The notes under the pieces: model-generated
The model's database searches: none
Told to the model about the DNA's origin: nothing
The model's input: the letters and a program-made list of their open reading frames with translations, nothing else
In this document: positions 18,729 to 27,838 of the stretch, in pieces
How positions within the stretch are numbered: position 1 is the first letter of the stretch
Layout: every line of letters begins with the position of its first letter
Made by a program: the position numbers and the translations under genes
Source: Deltaproteobacteria bacterium
GTDB lineage: Bacteria > Desulfobacterota_D > UBA1144 > Nemesobacterales > UBA2774
Length of the DNA: 64,000 nt
Reading direction: 5' to 3'
Assembly: GCA_040223695.1 (NCBI GenBank)
Contig: JAVKFU010000015.1
Coordinates: 542,534 to 606,533, forward strand

Positions 18729-19624
18729 CAGTAATTTCTGCAGCCCAGATAAACGGCTATTTCCCTGAGCGCCTCGGCCTCAGGGCCCATATCCCTCAAT
18801 TGCCTTAACGCATTTTGCGTGAGCTCGGAGACCTTTCTTCTGGATTCTTCAAGACCCACGAGCTCCGGGTAGGTGGACTTCCGGCGTTTCGCGTCCGCCC
18901 CTCTCTCTTTTCCGAGCTTCTTTCCTCCTTCTATATCGAGCACGTCGTCAATTATCTGATAGGCAAGGCCTATCGACCGGGCGTATGACTCGAATTTTTC
19001 GAGCTGCTCTTCATCGGCTCCCCCTATCCTGGCCCCCGCCGTGACCGAAACCTTTATAATAGCGCCTGTTTTAAGGGCGTGCATCCGCTCCACCTCCCCG
19101 ACTGCAACCTCGCTTGTCCCCTCAAGCGCAAGATCCATCGCCTGCCCCTCTATCATCCCGGAAGATCCGGCGGCGTGTGACACGTCCATTACGACCTCGC
19201 AAATGACCATCGGATCTATCCCGCCTGATAATCCCTCCCTTACCATAAGGTTAAAGGCGTCGGTAAGAAGGGCGTCTCCCGCAAGAATCGCCGTCGCCTC
19301 GCCGAATACGTTATGGTTGGTAGGAATCCCCCTCCTGAGGGAGTCATCGTCCATCGAGGGAAGATCGTCATGTATGAGGGAGTAGGTGTGAATCATCTCG
19401 ACGGCGCAAGCGACGGGCAGAACCTTTTCGGCCTCCCCTCCCACAGCTTCACTTGCCGCGATCATTAGAATAGGACGGAGTCTCTTTCCGCCCGCAAGCG
19501 CGCTGTACCTCATGGCCTCAATAAGACCGGGATGTGACGGCCCTCCGCCCTTCAGATAAAAATCTATTTTCCGGTCAATCAGGTTTCTTCTCTCGGTCAG
19601 GTAGCTCTCTATATCGAATCTCAT
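18728..19624 (-). CDS. ispA: Polyprenyl synthetase (farnesyl/geranylgeranyl diphosphate synthase)
   Basis: 298 residues. It condenses isopentenyl diphosphate with allylic diphosphates to make C15 or C20 chains. The first aspartate-rich motif is HDDLPSMDDDSLRRG and the second is IIDDVLDIEG. GGKRLRPILMIAA is the usual substrate-binding arginine region. The short-chain branch is inferred from length and the TYSLIHDD sequence before the first motif. It forms a compact set with xseB upstream (6-base gap) and tlyA downstream, the same order as in many bacteria. Confidence 0.94.
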   Translation of the reverse strand: MRFDIESYLTERRNLIDRKIDFYLKGGGPSHPGLIEAMRYSALAGGKRLRPILMIAASEAVGGEAEKVLPVACAVEMIHTYSLIHDDLPSMDDDSLRRGIPTNHNVFGEATAILAGDALLTDAFNLMVREGLSGGIDPMVICEVVMDVSHAAGSSGMIEGQAMDLALEGTSEVAVGEVERMHALKTGAIIKVSVTAGARIGGADEEQLEKFESYARSIGLAYQIIDDVLDIEGGKKLGKERGADAKRRKSTYPELVGLEESRRKVSELTQNALRQLRDMGPEAEALREIAVYLGCRNY

Positions 19625-19630
19625 TTCGTA

Positions 19631-19849
19631 TCAGTCTTCCGGCTCGAATTCCTCAAGGGTGATATCGCCGTTCTTTTCGACCAGTATCTCAACTTTTTTT
19701 CTGATTTTGTTAAGTTTTTTATGCGAAAAAGAGATAAGCTCTGTGCCTTCCTGAAAAAGTTTAATCGCGTCCTCGAGCGGAAGGTTGCCGCTCTCCAGTT
19801 TCTGAATAATTTCCTTAAGCTCCTTGACAGCTTCCTCGAATGTTTTCAT
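19631..19849 (-). CDS. xseB: Exodeoxyribonuclease VII small subunit
   Basis: 72 residues from the ATG at 19849; an in-frame GTG at 19885 would add 12 residues that do not fit the family. The sequence TFEEAVKELKEIIQKLESGNLPLEDAIKLFQEGTEL is the standard XseB helix pair. It forms the single-strand exonuclease with XseA, which is not in the window. The gene lies 6 bases upstream of ispA in the common xseB-ispA arrangement. Confidence 0.94.
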   Translation of the reverse strand: MKTFEEAVKELKEIIQKLESGNLPLEDAIKLFQEGTELISFSHKKLNKIRKKVEILVEKNGDITLEEFEPED

Positions 19850-20000
19850 AAAGTGTATTTTATCCCTGAACGTAGAAGCGCACAAGAATAGCGAACACGA
19901 GTCTTGTCCTGATCAAAATGAAAAATAGTCCGGAAAGGGCAAAACAATTAGGATTAAGCAGCAGAAAAAGGAACTGCAAAATATAAGGTAAATAATTACA

Positions 20001-20031
20001 AAACGGGCGGACATAATCTATGCCCGCCCGT
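20001..20031 (-). terminator. Rho-independent terminator of the small lipoprotein gene
   Basis: An 8-bp GC-rich stem (ACGGGCGG 20003-20010 with CCGCCCGT 20024-20031) is followed, on the minus strand, by a T-rich tail. It lies about 80 bases after the stop codon of the lipoprotein gene at 20112-20396. Confidence 0.6.
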
Positions 20032-20111
20032 ATCGAGTTTCACAATCAAATTATCAATAATCAATCGGAACCGAGGTTCCCAGTTAATTATTACCGCAAA
20101 TATGATGTGGC

Positions 20112-20396
20112 TTAATTGCCCATCTGGTCAGCGGCGTCGTCAGCCTTATCCGCGGCGTCGTCCATAGCGTCGCCTGCCGAGTCGGCTGCGTCTTCCGCGC
20201 TTTCTTCCACAGCTTCACCGGCTTCTTCCATAGCCTCGCCTGCTTCCTCCATTGCTTCACCACTCGAAGCATCCGTATCGTTTACCTCTATTTCCACATC
20301 GCCTTCAGGCGCTTCCTGCTGCGGCGGGCACGCCGTCAGAGCGAACGCCAGAGCGCCGCTGCACAAAAGTATCGACAATTTACTGAATATAGACAT
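20112..20396 (-). CDS. Small acidic lipoprotein with alanine-rich repeats
   Basis: 94 residues. The signal peptide ends in a lipobox ALTAC (Cys22 region), so it should be lipid-anchored in the envelope. The mature part is short, very acidic and made of heptad-like repeats such as EAMEEAGEAMEEAGEAVEE and DAADSAGDAMDDAADKADDAADQMG. This would form a long amphipathic or coiled helix with Gly/Ala faces. AAGGAGG lies 9 bases before the ATG. Possible roles are a Lpp-like or stress lipoprotein; no family was recognised. Confidence 0.8.
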   Translation of the reverse strand: MSIFSKLSILLCSGALAFALTACPPQQEAPEGDVEIEVNDTDASSGEAMEEAGEAMEEAGEAVEESAEDAADSAGDAMDDAADKADDAADQMGN

Positions 20397-20591
20397 TGAA
20401 CCTATACCTCCTTAAGTATAATTATTGTATGTTACGGGAATTTAATCCCCCAACCTTTCAACACAATACAATATTTAATGTGCCATTTCCACCTATTTTG
20501 AAAAAACGCAAAATATATTTAATTAACCTTCAGGGAAGTTTATTATAATTTGACAGAGAATTATATCAAATTAATAACGGAGGGCAGCGGT

Positions 20592-21371
20592 TTGAAACTC
20601 AAGGATAGAGCGGCAATAGTCACCGGCGGAGGGAGCGGCATCGGGCTTGCCATAGCGGAGCTATTCGCGAAGGAGGGAGCGAAAGTAGCGCTGAATGATA
20701 TCGACGTCGGGAGGGGCGCGTCCGAGGCTTCCAGGATAGACGATAGTTACGGGAGCTGTATTTTTGTTGAAGGCGATATATCAAAACCGGAGAACTGCAA
20801 AAACCTGGTGGAAGCGGCTGTAAAGGAGTTCGGGAGCGCCGACATCCTGGTGAATAACGCGGGACTTCAGTACGTATCCCCGATTGACGAGTTTCCCGAG
20901 GATAAGTGGGAGCTTCTTCTGGGCGTAATGCTGACCGGGGCTTTTTACTGCACAAAGTACGCATTCCCTCACATGAAACGAAACAAATTCGGCAGGGTGG
21001 TGAATATTTCATCGATTCACGGAATGATAGGCGTAAAATTCAAGTCGGCCTATGTAGCCGCCAAGCACGGACTTGTAGGTCTTACCAAAGTGACGGCGCT
21101 TGAGGGTGCGGAGCACGGCGTAACCGCAAACGCGGTCTGCCCCACATTTGTGCGCACCCCTCTGGTCGAGAACCAGATAGACGCGCAGGCCGAGGCGCAC
21201 GGAATACCGAGAGATGAGGTAATCGAAAAGATTATTCTCGCCGAGGCTCCGATGAAGAGGATGCTTGAACCCGTGGAAGTAGCCGAGCTGTGCCTGTATC
21301 TCACAGGGGAGGCCGCAAAGAACATAACGGGGGCGACCATACCCATCGACGAAGGGTGGACAGCACAGTGA
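20592..21371 (+). CDS. Short-chain dehydrogenase, 3-hydroxybutyrate dehydrogenase-like
   Basis: About 259 residues from TTG at 20592, chosen because GGAGGG lies 8 bases upstream and the protein then begins LKLKDRAAIVTGGGSGIG; an in-frame TTG at 20550 has no ribosome site, and a TATAAT at 20544-20549 lies before it. It has the NAD motif TGGGSGIG, NNAG, and the catalytic Ser, Tyr and Lys in NISSIHG and YVAAKHG. NAGLQYVSPIDEFPEDKW and VCPTFVRTPLVENQI are typical of D-beta-hydroxybutyrate dehydrogenase, which would link it to ketone body or PHB use. It precedes the ABC-class ATPase by 24 bases and may be co-transcribed. Confidence 0.88.
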   Translation: MKLKDRAAIVTGGGSGIGLAIAELFAKEGAKVALNDIDVGRGASEASRIDDSYGSCIFVEGDISKPENCKNLVEAAVKEFGSADILVNNAGLQYVSPIDEFPEDKWELLLGVMLTGAFYCTKYAFPHMKRNKFGRVVNISSIHGMIGVKFKSAYVAAKHGLVGLTKVTALEGAEHGVTANAVCPTFVRTPLVENQIDAQAEAHGIPRDEVIEKIILAEAPMKRMLEPVEVAELCLYLTGEAAKNITGATIPIDEGWTAQ

Positions 21372-21395
21372 AATTAAAATAGTATTCAAACCCCT

Positions 21396-23108
21396 ATGAA
21401 AACCGCGCGCGATCTGAAGGAAACAATTCAAAGAATTGACGGTAAGGGTTATAAGGCCTACAAGGACATCGGGGGCGAATACGGGTTTGAGGGATTCGTG
21501 CTGTATATCGACCATGTGCAGGGGGACCCCTTCGCCTCACCGAGCAGAATGAGGGTAAGGGTTTATCAGGATACGGCCGGTTTCCCGCGTGACACATTTC
21601 AGAGCCGGAGCAGAGAAATCGCGCTCAGGGACTTCATAGCGCGCGAATTCCGTTCCGCCGCTCAAAAATTCTCTATCCGCAGCAGGGGGAGCGGTAAAAG
21701 CGGCCTAATAGAAATCAGCGGGCCGGGGCAGGAAATACTGGAGCGTTCCTCGATAGCGGTCACACATTTATACGTCGAAGCGCGGTTCGCGATGGGGCTC
21801 CCGGCGTTCGGCAGAACGGTTGCCGGGAAGCACGCTGAGGCCATGTTCTTCGGGGAGCTGCCGAAAATAATACGTTTTTCTCTTATGTTCGGGAATCTCG
21901 ACAGAGAGACCCTCTATGAGCATGTAGAGACCGGAGAGGACGCGGATTTCCTGAGATCGGAGCTGGAAGGGCTGGGCTATATAGCTTTCATCGCCGATGG
22001 GAGCATACTGCCAAGGAAAAGCGGCGTAAGTCCCGAGCCCATGAGCGCGGAGGAAGCGGTACCGTTCGAATCCCCTCCCTCGTTGCGGATGGATATAGAG
22101 CTTCCGAACAGGGGGCAGGTGTCGGGGATGGGGATACCCAAGGGGGTCACGCTGATTGTAGGGGGAGGCTATCACGGAAAGTCCACACTTCTGCGGGCGA
22201 TCGAGCAGGGAGTATACAATCATATTCCGGGAGACGGGAGAGAGCTTGCCGTTACCAGCGCTAACGCCGTCAAGATAAGGGCCGAGGACGGGAGGCGAAT
22301 AGAGAAGGTAAATATCACCCCTTTTATATCGAACCTTCCCTACGGCAGGGACACGGAATCTTTCTCTACCGGGGAGGCGAGCGGGAGCACGTCGCAGGCG
22401 GCGAACATACTGGAATCCATCGAAGCGGGGGCGGACGTCTTGCTTATAGACGAAGATACATCGGCAACCAATTTCATGATAAGGGACCACCGGATGCAGG
22501 AGCTTGTTTCAAAGGATAAGGAGCCTATAACTCCTTTCATAGACAGGGTGAGGAGCCTCTATACCGATCAGCGCGTATCCACCGTGCTGGTACTGGGTGC
22601 GTCCGGCGACTATTTCGACGTCTCGGACCACGTAATATGCATGACCGAATATAGACCGTATGACGTAACCGACGAAGCGCTGAAAATAGCCGGCAGGTTC
22701 GCAAGCGGGAGAAAAAGGGAGGCGGACGATTATTTCGGCAGGGTTACGGAGCGTATACCCAAACCGGAAAGCCTGAATCCGAAAAAGGGGAAGAGGGACG
22801 TAAAAATCTCCGTAAAAGGGCTTCGCTCGATAGTATACGGTAAAAGCAGGATCGATCTCGGCGCCCTTGAGCAGCTCGTGGATATGTGCCAGACAACAGC
22901 GCTTGGCGACGCCATAGAGCACGCGAAGAAGTATATGGACGGCAGGAGGACGCTCAGAGAGGTTGCGAGCCTCGTAATGATGGATATAGGACGGGACGGT
23001 CTGGACGTAATAGGCAGGAGCATCTCCGGGAACTATGCGGAGTTCAGGAAGATCGAGCTTGCGGCTGCAATTAACAGGCTCAGAACGCTAAGTGTGGAGC
23101 AGAAGTGA
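21396..23108 (+). CDS. Predicted ATPase of the ABC class (COG3044 type)
   Basis: 570 residues, full length for this family of uncertain function. A P-loop is in IVGGGYHGKSTLLRAIE, a signature-like SFSTGEASGSTSQAANI and Walker B VLLIDEDTSATNFMIRD, then a switch stretch STVLVLGASGDYFDVSD. The protein has no membrane segments. A distant homologue is trypanosome MRB1590, an RNA-editing associated ATPase, so an RNA-related task is possible but unproven. The last codons (AAINRLRTLSVEQK) are repeated in diverged form at 27453-27506, behind the next gene. Confidence 0.88.
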   Translation: MKTARDLKETIQRIDGKGYKAYKDIGGEYGFEGFVLYIDHVQGDPFASPSRMRVRVYQDTAGFPRDTFQSRSREIALRDFIAREFRSAAQKFSIRSRGSGKSGLIEISGPGQEILERSSIAVTHLYVEARFAMGLPAFGRTVAGKHAEAMFFGELPKIIRFSLMFGNLDRETLYEHVETGEDADFLRSELEGLGYIAFIADGSILPRKSGVSPEPMSAEEAVPFESPPSLRMDIELPNRGQVSGMGIPKGVTLIVGGGYHGKSTLLRAIEQGVYNHIPGDGRELAVTSANAVKIRAEDGRRIEKVNITPFISNLPYGRDTESFSTGEASGSTSQAANILESIEAGADVLLIDEDTSATNFMIRDHRMQELVSKDKEPITPFIDRVRSLYTDQRVSTVLVLGASGDYFDVSDHVICMTEYRPYDVTDEALKIAGRFASGRKREADDYFGRVTERIPKPESLNPKKGKRDVKISVKGLRSIVYGKSRIDLGALEQLVDMCQTTALGDAIEHAKKYMDGRRTLREVASLVMMDIGRDGLDVIGRSISGNYAEFRKIELAAAINRLRTLSVEQK

Positions 23109-23191
23109 CAGAAAATTTCTGACACATACAATCCTAACCTGCTCCCAATATTAATATTTATCTAGCGAACATAAGGACAAGAGCCCCTGCC

Positions 23192-23252
23192 GTTGTATTA
23201 ATATTACAACAAATTTGATTTTTCTTATAGAATGGTGTATAATATTTACAAC
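23192..23252 (+). promoter_or_regulatory. Promoter with two 19-bp dyad operators in front of the XRE-nuclease gene
   Basis: A strong sigma-70 promoter is seen: TTGATT 23215-23220, 17-base spacer, TATAAT 23238-23243. One dyad GTTGTATTAATATTACAAC (23192-23210) lies just upstream of the -35. A second, related dyad GGTGTATAATATTTACAAC (23234-23252) covers the -10 and the predicted start point. The copies agree at 14 of 19 positions, with the arms best conserved. This is the layout of an autorepressed XRE gene. Confidence 0.7.
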
Positions 23253-23275
23253 GCCATTCAAAGAGGGATATACGT

Positions 23276-26200
23276 ATGAAAAAAAGTTTTGGTGAGTTCT
23301 TCAGGCAACTGAGAAAGTCAAACAAAATGAATCTGCGCGAGTTTTCTAGAGAACACGGATTCGATCATGGTAACATCAGCCGTCTTGAAAGAGGCTTACT
23401 CAAACCCCCTCAGACACAAGATAGTTTAGAAGAGTATGCGAGAGCACTCAATCTTAAACCTGATACCCCTGAATGGGAACAGTTTTTTGTTCTTGCCGCA
23501 TTAGAAACCCGAAGAATTCCCCATGATATAGCTGAGAATCCCACACTAGCAGACAAGCTTCCAAAAGTTTTCAGCAAAATAGAAACGAGAAGGAGAACCC
23601 CATGGACGAGCGCAACAGAATTAGAAAGATGGGCCGATACATTGGATGCACGTTCGAGTCTTCCACAGTTAATTCGTCGTCTAATTCATGCAACGATTGA
23701 TTCGATAGACTTCATGGATTTTCCCGCTGGTGAAGATGTAGGACGTCCTGGATGGGATGGAATGATCCGAACTGAAAAAGGTAATGCCTTCGTCCCATAT
23801 GGACAAAGCTGTTGGGAAATGGGAGTTGACAAAGACATCAAAGGCAAGGCTGATGATGATTTCAAGAAACGAAGCACCAATACGGAAGACTTCAATCAAA
23901 AAGAGACAGTATTTGTTTTTGTCACACCTAGAAAATGGACAAGAAAAAACGAATGGGTTAATGAAAAAAAGAAACTTGGCATATGGAAGGATGTGCGTGT
24001 ATATGATTCGTCGAACATCGAGCAATGGTTAGAAATTGCCCCTGTAGTCGATGCATGGTTCTCGCGTCCAGATGGTGTTACTGATATAGAAGTACATTGG
24101 GAAAATCTTAAACTACTTACTGTTCCGACTCTTAGACCCGATATTTTTCTAATCACGCGTGAGAAAAACATAGAAGCATTAAAAAATTGGCTTGTGGGAT
24201 CTCCATCCCATATGGAGTTTGAGGCATCGTCCCCTGATGAACTTTTCGATTTTGTTGCTGCATTTATCGAGAGTCTGGATGAGAATGAACGCAACAAAGT
24301 CAATGCTCACAAGATAGTTATTGTGGGTGCCAAAGAAGCATGGCAGACACTTATCTCATCGGAATATCCGATAGTTCTGATTCCTAGACCGTCTATCGAA
24401 GTTGAAGAGGAGCTTATAGCGGAGGCACGGCGTAGAGGTCATTATATGCTCTTATGGAATGAAATTACTAATGATCCAAAAAAGAGAAATAACCGGCTTT
24501 CACGAGTATACCGTTTTGAACTAGAAAAAACACTTGAATCATCAGGTCTTAAAAGAGAGGAAGCAAGAAGAATAGCCCGAGAGTCAGGAGGAAGTCTCAC
24601 TGTATTAAAACGCCGCATAGCCCGTCTTTCTAGTGTTAAGATACCAGAATGGGCAAATCCTGATGCCGCTTCGGAATTAGTTCCGATTCTCCTTCTCGGA
24701 GGATGGAATGAGTCACATGAGGCGGACCGAAAGATTATCGAGAAGCTATCTGGCCAGCCTTATGACAGAGTAGAGGAAATTGTCAACCGACGGCAAAAAG
24801 GGAAGGACGCACCACTTATGAAAGCACTTGATAATTGGAGATTTGTATCACGTGATGATTCATGGACTCTTCTAGCACCATATCTCACATTGACAAAACT
24901 TAAGCAGTTTGAAAAGATAGCAGTTGAAGTACTAGGAGAAGAAAATCCTGAGTTTGAACTTCCGCCTGAGGAAAGATGGCGAGCAGCAATCTATGATAAG
25001 ACACCTAAGTACTCACACCAGCTACGAAAAGGTATTGCTGAGACACTAGCACTTCTGGGAGTTATACCTCCTACTCACTTACTTACGGATTCACCTCCAC
25101 CTGAGAGACGAGTTGAAAGTGTAATAGAGAAACTTCTTGCCAAAGACGCTAGATGGCAACGTTGGGCGTCATTGTCCGACCTCTTACCTATTTTAGCTGA
25201 AGCAAGTCCAGATGCATTTTTGAAATCATTGGATAGAGATTTAAAAACATCGGACCCTCAAGTGCTAAAACTATTTATTGCTGAGGGTGACCCTTTCTTC
25301 TCTTCCCCACCCCATGTAGGGCTTCTTTGGGCACTTGAGGCTCTCGCTTGGAATAGTAGCTATTTGACTAGCGTGAGTGAGATGCTGGCAATATTAGCTC
25401 AAGCTACACCTAATGTAAGATCAGGAAATAATCCAATGAACAGTCTACAAGAGATATTTTTACCTTGGTACCCTCAAACTACTGCATCTGTGGATGATCG
25501 AATAACAGTTTTAAAGAAAATTACAAAAAAGTTTTCAAGTGTTGGATGGCAACTGTTGCTCAGTCTTTTGCCTGAGTATAGGGGTTTTACGAACTTGACA
25601 CATCGTCCCATGTGGCACAATTGGTCACTGAATTGGTCAGATCGTGTTCCTATGAAAGATTACTACCAACAAGTAGATGCATGTGCTGAAATACTACTCG
25701 GGATTGTTGAGACAGATATTGACAAGTGGCTTCAATTAATTGAAAAGTTTGAACACTTTCCTCCGTCAGCACAGAATCGTTTACTGAATAGTTTGAGAAA
25801 GTTCGACTTAATGAAATTCGATGCAAACGCTAAGCAGCTTATTGCTGAAACTCTTCGAGAAAAGGTGTCAAAGCACAGGCGTTTTTCCGATACAAATTGG
25901 GCATTACCCGCAAGAACTGTCGAAAGTGTCGAGGAAATACAGAAACGTTTTGAGTCAGAGGATTTACTTACAAAGCACAAATGGCTTTTCGAATATTATC
26001 CTCATATACCTGACCAATCCCCCAGGGACTCATTAGACAAGTATGAGGAAGCTGTGTTCAAATCACGGACACAGGCACTAGAGGAAATCCTCACTAAGGA
26101 AGGACTACCTCGAATAATTGAACTTGCAAAAGATGTGGATTCGCCGGGAGATATAGGAATTGTTCTAGCAAAATCTAATATGGTACAGAACGATTTGGAT

Positions 26201-27352
26201 ATCATACCACAATATCTTTCATCCGAGAATACAAAAATAGCCGATTTTGCTCGGGGATATGTTTTTGGATGCCTCAGGAGAAAGAATAGAGATAATTGGG
26301 AGTGGGTTGAGAGGCTACCCATCAACCAGTGGACACCTGAACAAGCAGGTAAGTTTCTGATTTCTCTTCAGCGATTTGATAGAAAAACATGGGATATCAT
26401 ATCCGAACTTAGCCCAGAAGTAAGCGATTACTATTGGAGTCACGTTAGCGAATTTTGCCGAGAAGCCAAAAAAGAGAATGTGGAATATGCTGTCTCTAAG
26501 CTAATTGAACATAAACGACCTAACCAAGCTATTGATGTCATAAATATGGCGTTATTTAAGAAATGTGAATTAGATTCATCCCTTATAATGGAAACTCTCG
26601 CCCATCTGCAGCAAGGTATTTCAGGTCACTTGGGGTTTGAGATTCAAGAACTGTTCAAGAAGTTACAATCTGATCCAGACATCGATGTGCAGAGATTAGC
26701 AAGATTAGAATGGAGGTATCTTAATCTCCTTGATGGGCGAGATGTATTTCCAAAGACTTTGCAGAACTCTTTACAAACTGAACCCGGATTTTTCGCATTC
26801 ATTCTTTCTAAGATTTACCGTTCCCGTAACGAACAAACAGATTTAGGTGAACCGCCGACTGAAGAACAAAGTGCAATAGCTACTAACGCATACACCTTGC
26901 TGTACAACTGGAAAACATTGCCAGGAACCCTTGACAATAATACTATTAACGAACATGAACTTGTTGATTGGGTAAAGAAAGCCCGCGAAATATGTAACGA
27001 AACGGGTCATATAGAGGTATGTGATGTTCAAATTGGTGAACTGTTCGCACATGCCCCTGAAGAATGTGACGGCAGTTGGCCGTGTATTCCAGTAAGGAAT
27101 ATTATTGAGGAAATTGCAAGCGAAGAACTCGAAGAAGGTTTTGAGATAGGTATAGTCAATAAAAGAGGTACAGTATGGCGTTCGTTAATTGAGGGAGGAG
27201 AAAAGGAAAGAGACCTCGCTAAAAAATACCATGATTACGCAGAAATCTGTGAAATCAAATGGCCGAGAACTGCAGCAACTCTTAGAGCTGTAGCCAAGAG
27301 CTACGAAGCAGATGCACATAGAGAGGATGAACGAGCTAAAGAGAGACTCTGA
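23276..27352 (+). CDS. Large XRE-HTH / predicted PD-(D/E)XK nuclease / STAND-like protein
   Basis: 1358 residues, AT-rich compared with its neighbours, so probably transferred. Residues 6-60 are an XRE helix-turn-helix. Residues about 135-265 resemble a restriction-type PD-(D/E)XK domain, with the candidate catalytic residues in GRPGWDG (Asp161), VPYGQSCWE (Glu181) and the Lys-rich stretch at 187-191, then VFVTPRKW and a WKDVRVYDSSNIEQWLE element. Residues about 270-460 look like a STAND-type regulatory NTPase region (ASSPDELFDFVAAF, ARESGGSLTVLKRRI) but no Walker A is visible. The remaining 800 residues are helical and repeat-like. By analogy with known multi-domain sensors, a defence role is likely but inferred. 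Starts with GAGGG 9 bases before the ATG. Confidence 0.75.
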   Translation: MKKSFGEFFRQLRKSNKMNLREFSREHGFDHGNISRLERGLLKPPQTQDSLEEYARALNLKPDTPEWEQFFVLAALETRRIPHDIAENPTLADKLPKVFSKIETRRRTPWTSATELERWADTLDARSSLPQLIRRLIHATIDSIDFMDFPAGEDVGRPGWDGMIRTEKGNAFVPYGQSCWEMGVDKDIKGKADDDFKKRSTNTEDFNQKETVFVFVTPRKWTRKNEWVNEKKKLGIWKDVRVYDSSNIEQWLEIAPVVDAWFSRPDGVTDIEVHWENLKLLTVPTLRPDIFLITREKNIEALKNWLVGSPSHMEFEASSPDELFDFVAAFIESLDENERNKVNAHKIVIVGAKEAWQTLISSEYPIVLIPRPSIEVEEELIAEARRRGHYMLLWNEITNDPKKRNNRLSRVYRFELEKTLESSGLKREEARRIARESGGSLTVLKRRIARLSSVKIPEWANPDAASELVPILLLGGWNESHEADRKIIEKLSGQPYDRVEEIVNRRQKGKDAPLMKALDNWRFVSRDDSWTLLAPYLTLTKLKQFEKIAVEVLGEENPEFELPPEERWRAAIYDKTPKYSHQLRKGIAETLALLGVIPPTHLLTDSPPPERRVESVIEKLLAKDARWQRWASLSDLLPILAEASPDAFLKSLDRDLKTSDPQVLKLFIAEGDPFFSSPPHVGLLWALEALAWNSSYLTSVSEMLAILAQATPNVRSGNNPMNSLQEIFLPWYPQTTASVDDRITVLKKITKKFSSVGWQLLLSLLPEYRGFTNLTHRPMWHNWSLNWSDRVPMKDYYQQVDACAEILLGIVETDIDKWLQLIEKFEHFPPSAQNRLLNSLRKFDLMKFDANAKQLIAETLREKVSKHRRFSDTNWALPARTVESVEEIQKRFESEDLLTKHKWLFEYYPHIPDQSPRDSLDKYEEAVFKSRTQALEEILTKEGLPRIIELAKDVDSPGDIGIVLAKSNMVQNDLDIIPQYLSSENTKIADFARGYVFGCLRRKNRDNWEWVERLPINQWTPEQAGKFLISLQRFDRKTWDIISELSPEVSDYYWSHVSEFCREAKKENVEYAVSKLIEHKRPNQAIDVINMALFKKCELDSSLIMETLAHLQQGISGHLGFEIQELFKKLQSDPDIDVQRLARLEWRYLNLLDGRDVFPKTLQNSLQTEPGFFAFILSKIYRSRNEQTDLGEPPTEEQSAIATNAYTLLYNWKTLPGTLDNNTINEHELVDWVKKAREICNETGHIEVCDVQIGELFAHAPEECDGSWPCIPVRNIIEEIASEELEEGFEIGIVNKRGTVWRSLIEGGEKERDLAKKYHDYAEICEIKWPRTAATLRAVAKSYEADAHREDERAKERL

Positions 27353-27452
27353 ATCAAATTAAGAGTTACAAAATTAATATACGCAAATCACACAACTATC
27401 TGCTAACCTTTTTTATAAAGAAATTTTAGCATTGTTAAATATATTTTTGTCC

Positions 27453-27506
27453 ATAATAGCAGCCATAAACCGCCTCAGGACTCTAGAGGTCGAGCAGAAG
27501 CGTTGA
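27453..27506 (+). pseudogene. Detached second copy of the 3' end of the ABC-class ATPase gene
   Basis: In one frame these bases read II-AAINRLRTLEVEQKR-stop, against AAINRLRTLSVEQK-stop at the end of the ATPase gene (23067-23108). Bases and codons differ, so it is a diverged copy, not a recent perfect repeat. It has no start codon. It marks the right edge of the inserted segment. Confidence 0.7.
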
Positions 27507-27607
27507 CATCGCAGAACCCTCTCCGAACTTTCAACTTATTCTGAATTGACTAGTCTTCTTTTATCTCTTCCCCTCCGAATAGAATAAATAGAGATCACAT
27601 TTTTATC

Positions 27608-27630
27608 TCCTCCCCCCTTGAGGGGGAGGA
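27608..27630. repeat. G/C-run hairpin repeat
   Basis: A perfect 9-bp inverted repeat (TCCTCCCCC with GGGGGAGGA) followed by ATTAAGGTTGGGGGGG. Sequences of this type are often dispersed in bacterial genomes; here it lies in the gene-free stretch 27507-27732. Confidence 0.5.
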
Positions 27631-27732
27631 TTAAGGTTGGGGGGGTATGACTGTTAAAAAAAGAGCGGAAGTGTAGCCCTCCCCTTCTGTCAATCTCGGT
27701 TTAAATCGGTACAAAGCAAGTTGGAGTCAAAT

Positions 27733-27755
27733 AAAAAAAGGGAGCCGAAGCTCCC
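27733..27755 (-). terminator. Rho-independent terminator on the minus strand
   Basis: GGGAGC-CGAA-GCTCCC (27740-27755) forms a stable tetraloop hairpin, followed on the minus strand by seven T. It serves the small secreted protein gene ending at 27839. Confidence 0.8.
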
Positions 27756-27838
27756 ACCATAGTTTGTGTATAACTTTTATTCAGTATCTTTTAAGCGCTT
27801 ACTTTCTTTCTTCTTTCCGCTGACACTTCTGCCTGTAC

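Noticed and set aside
20550-20591. Earlier TTG start for the SDR gene
   Set aside because: It has no ribosome site and lies directly behind a TATAAT box; TTG 20592 has GGAGGG and fits the family N-terminus.
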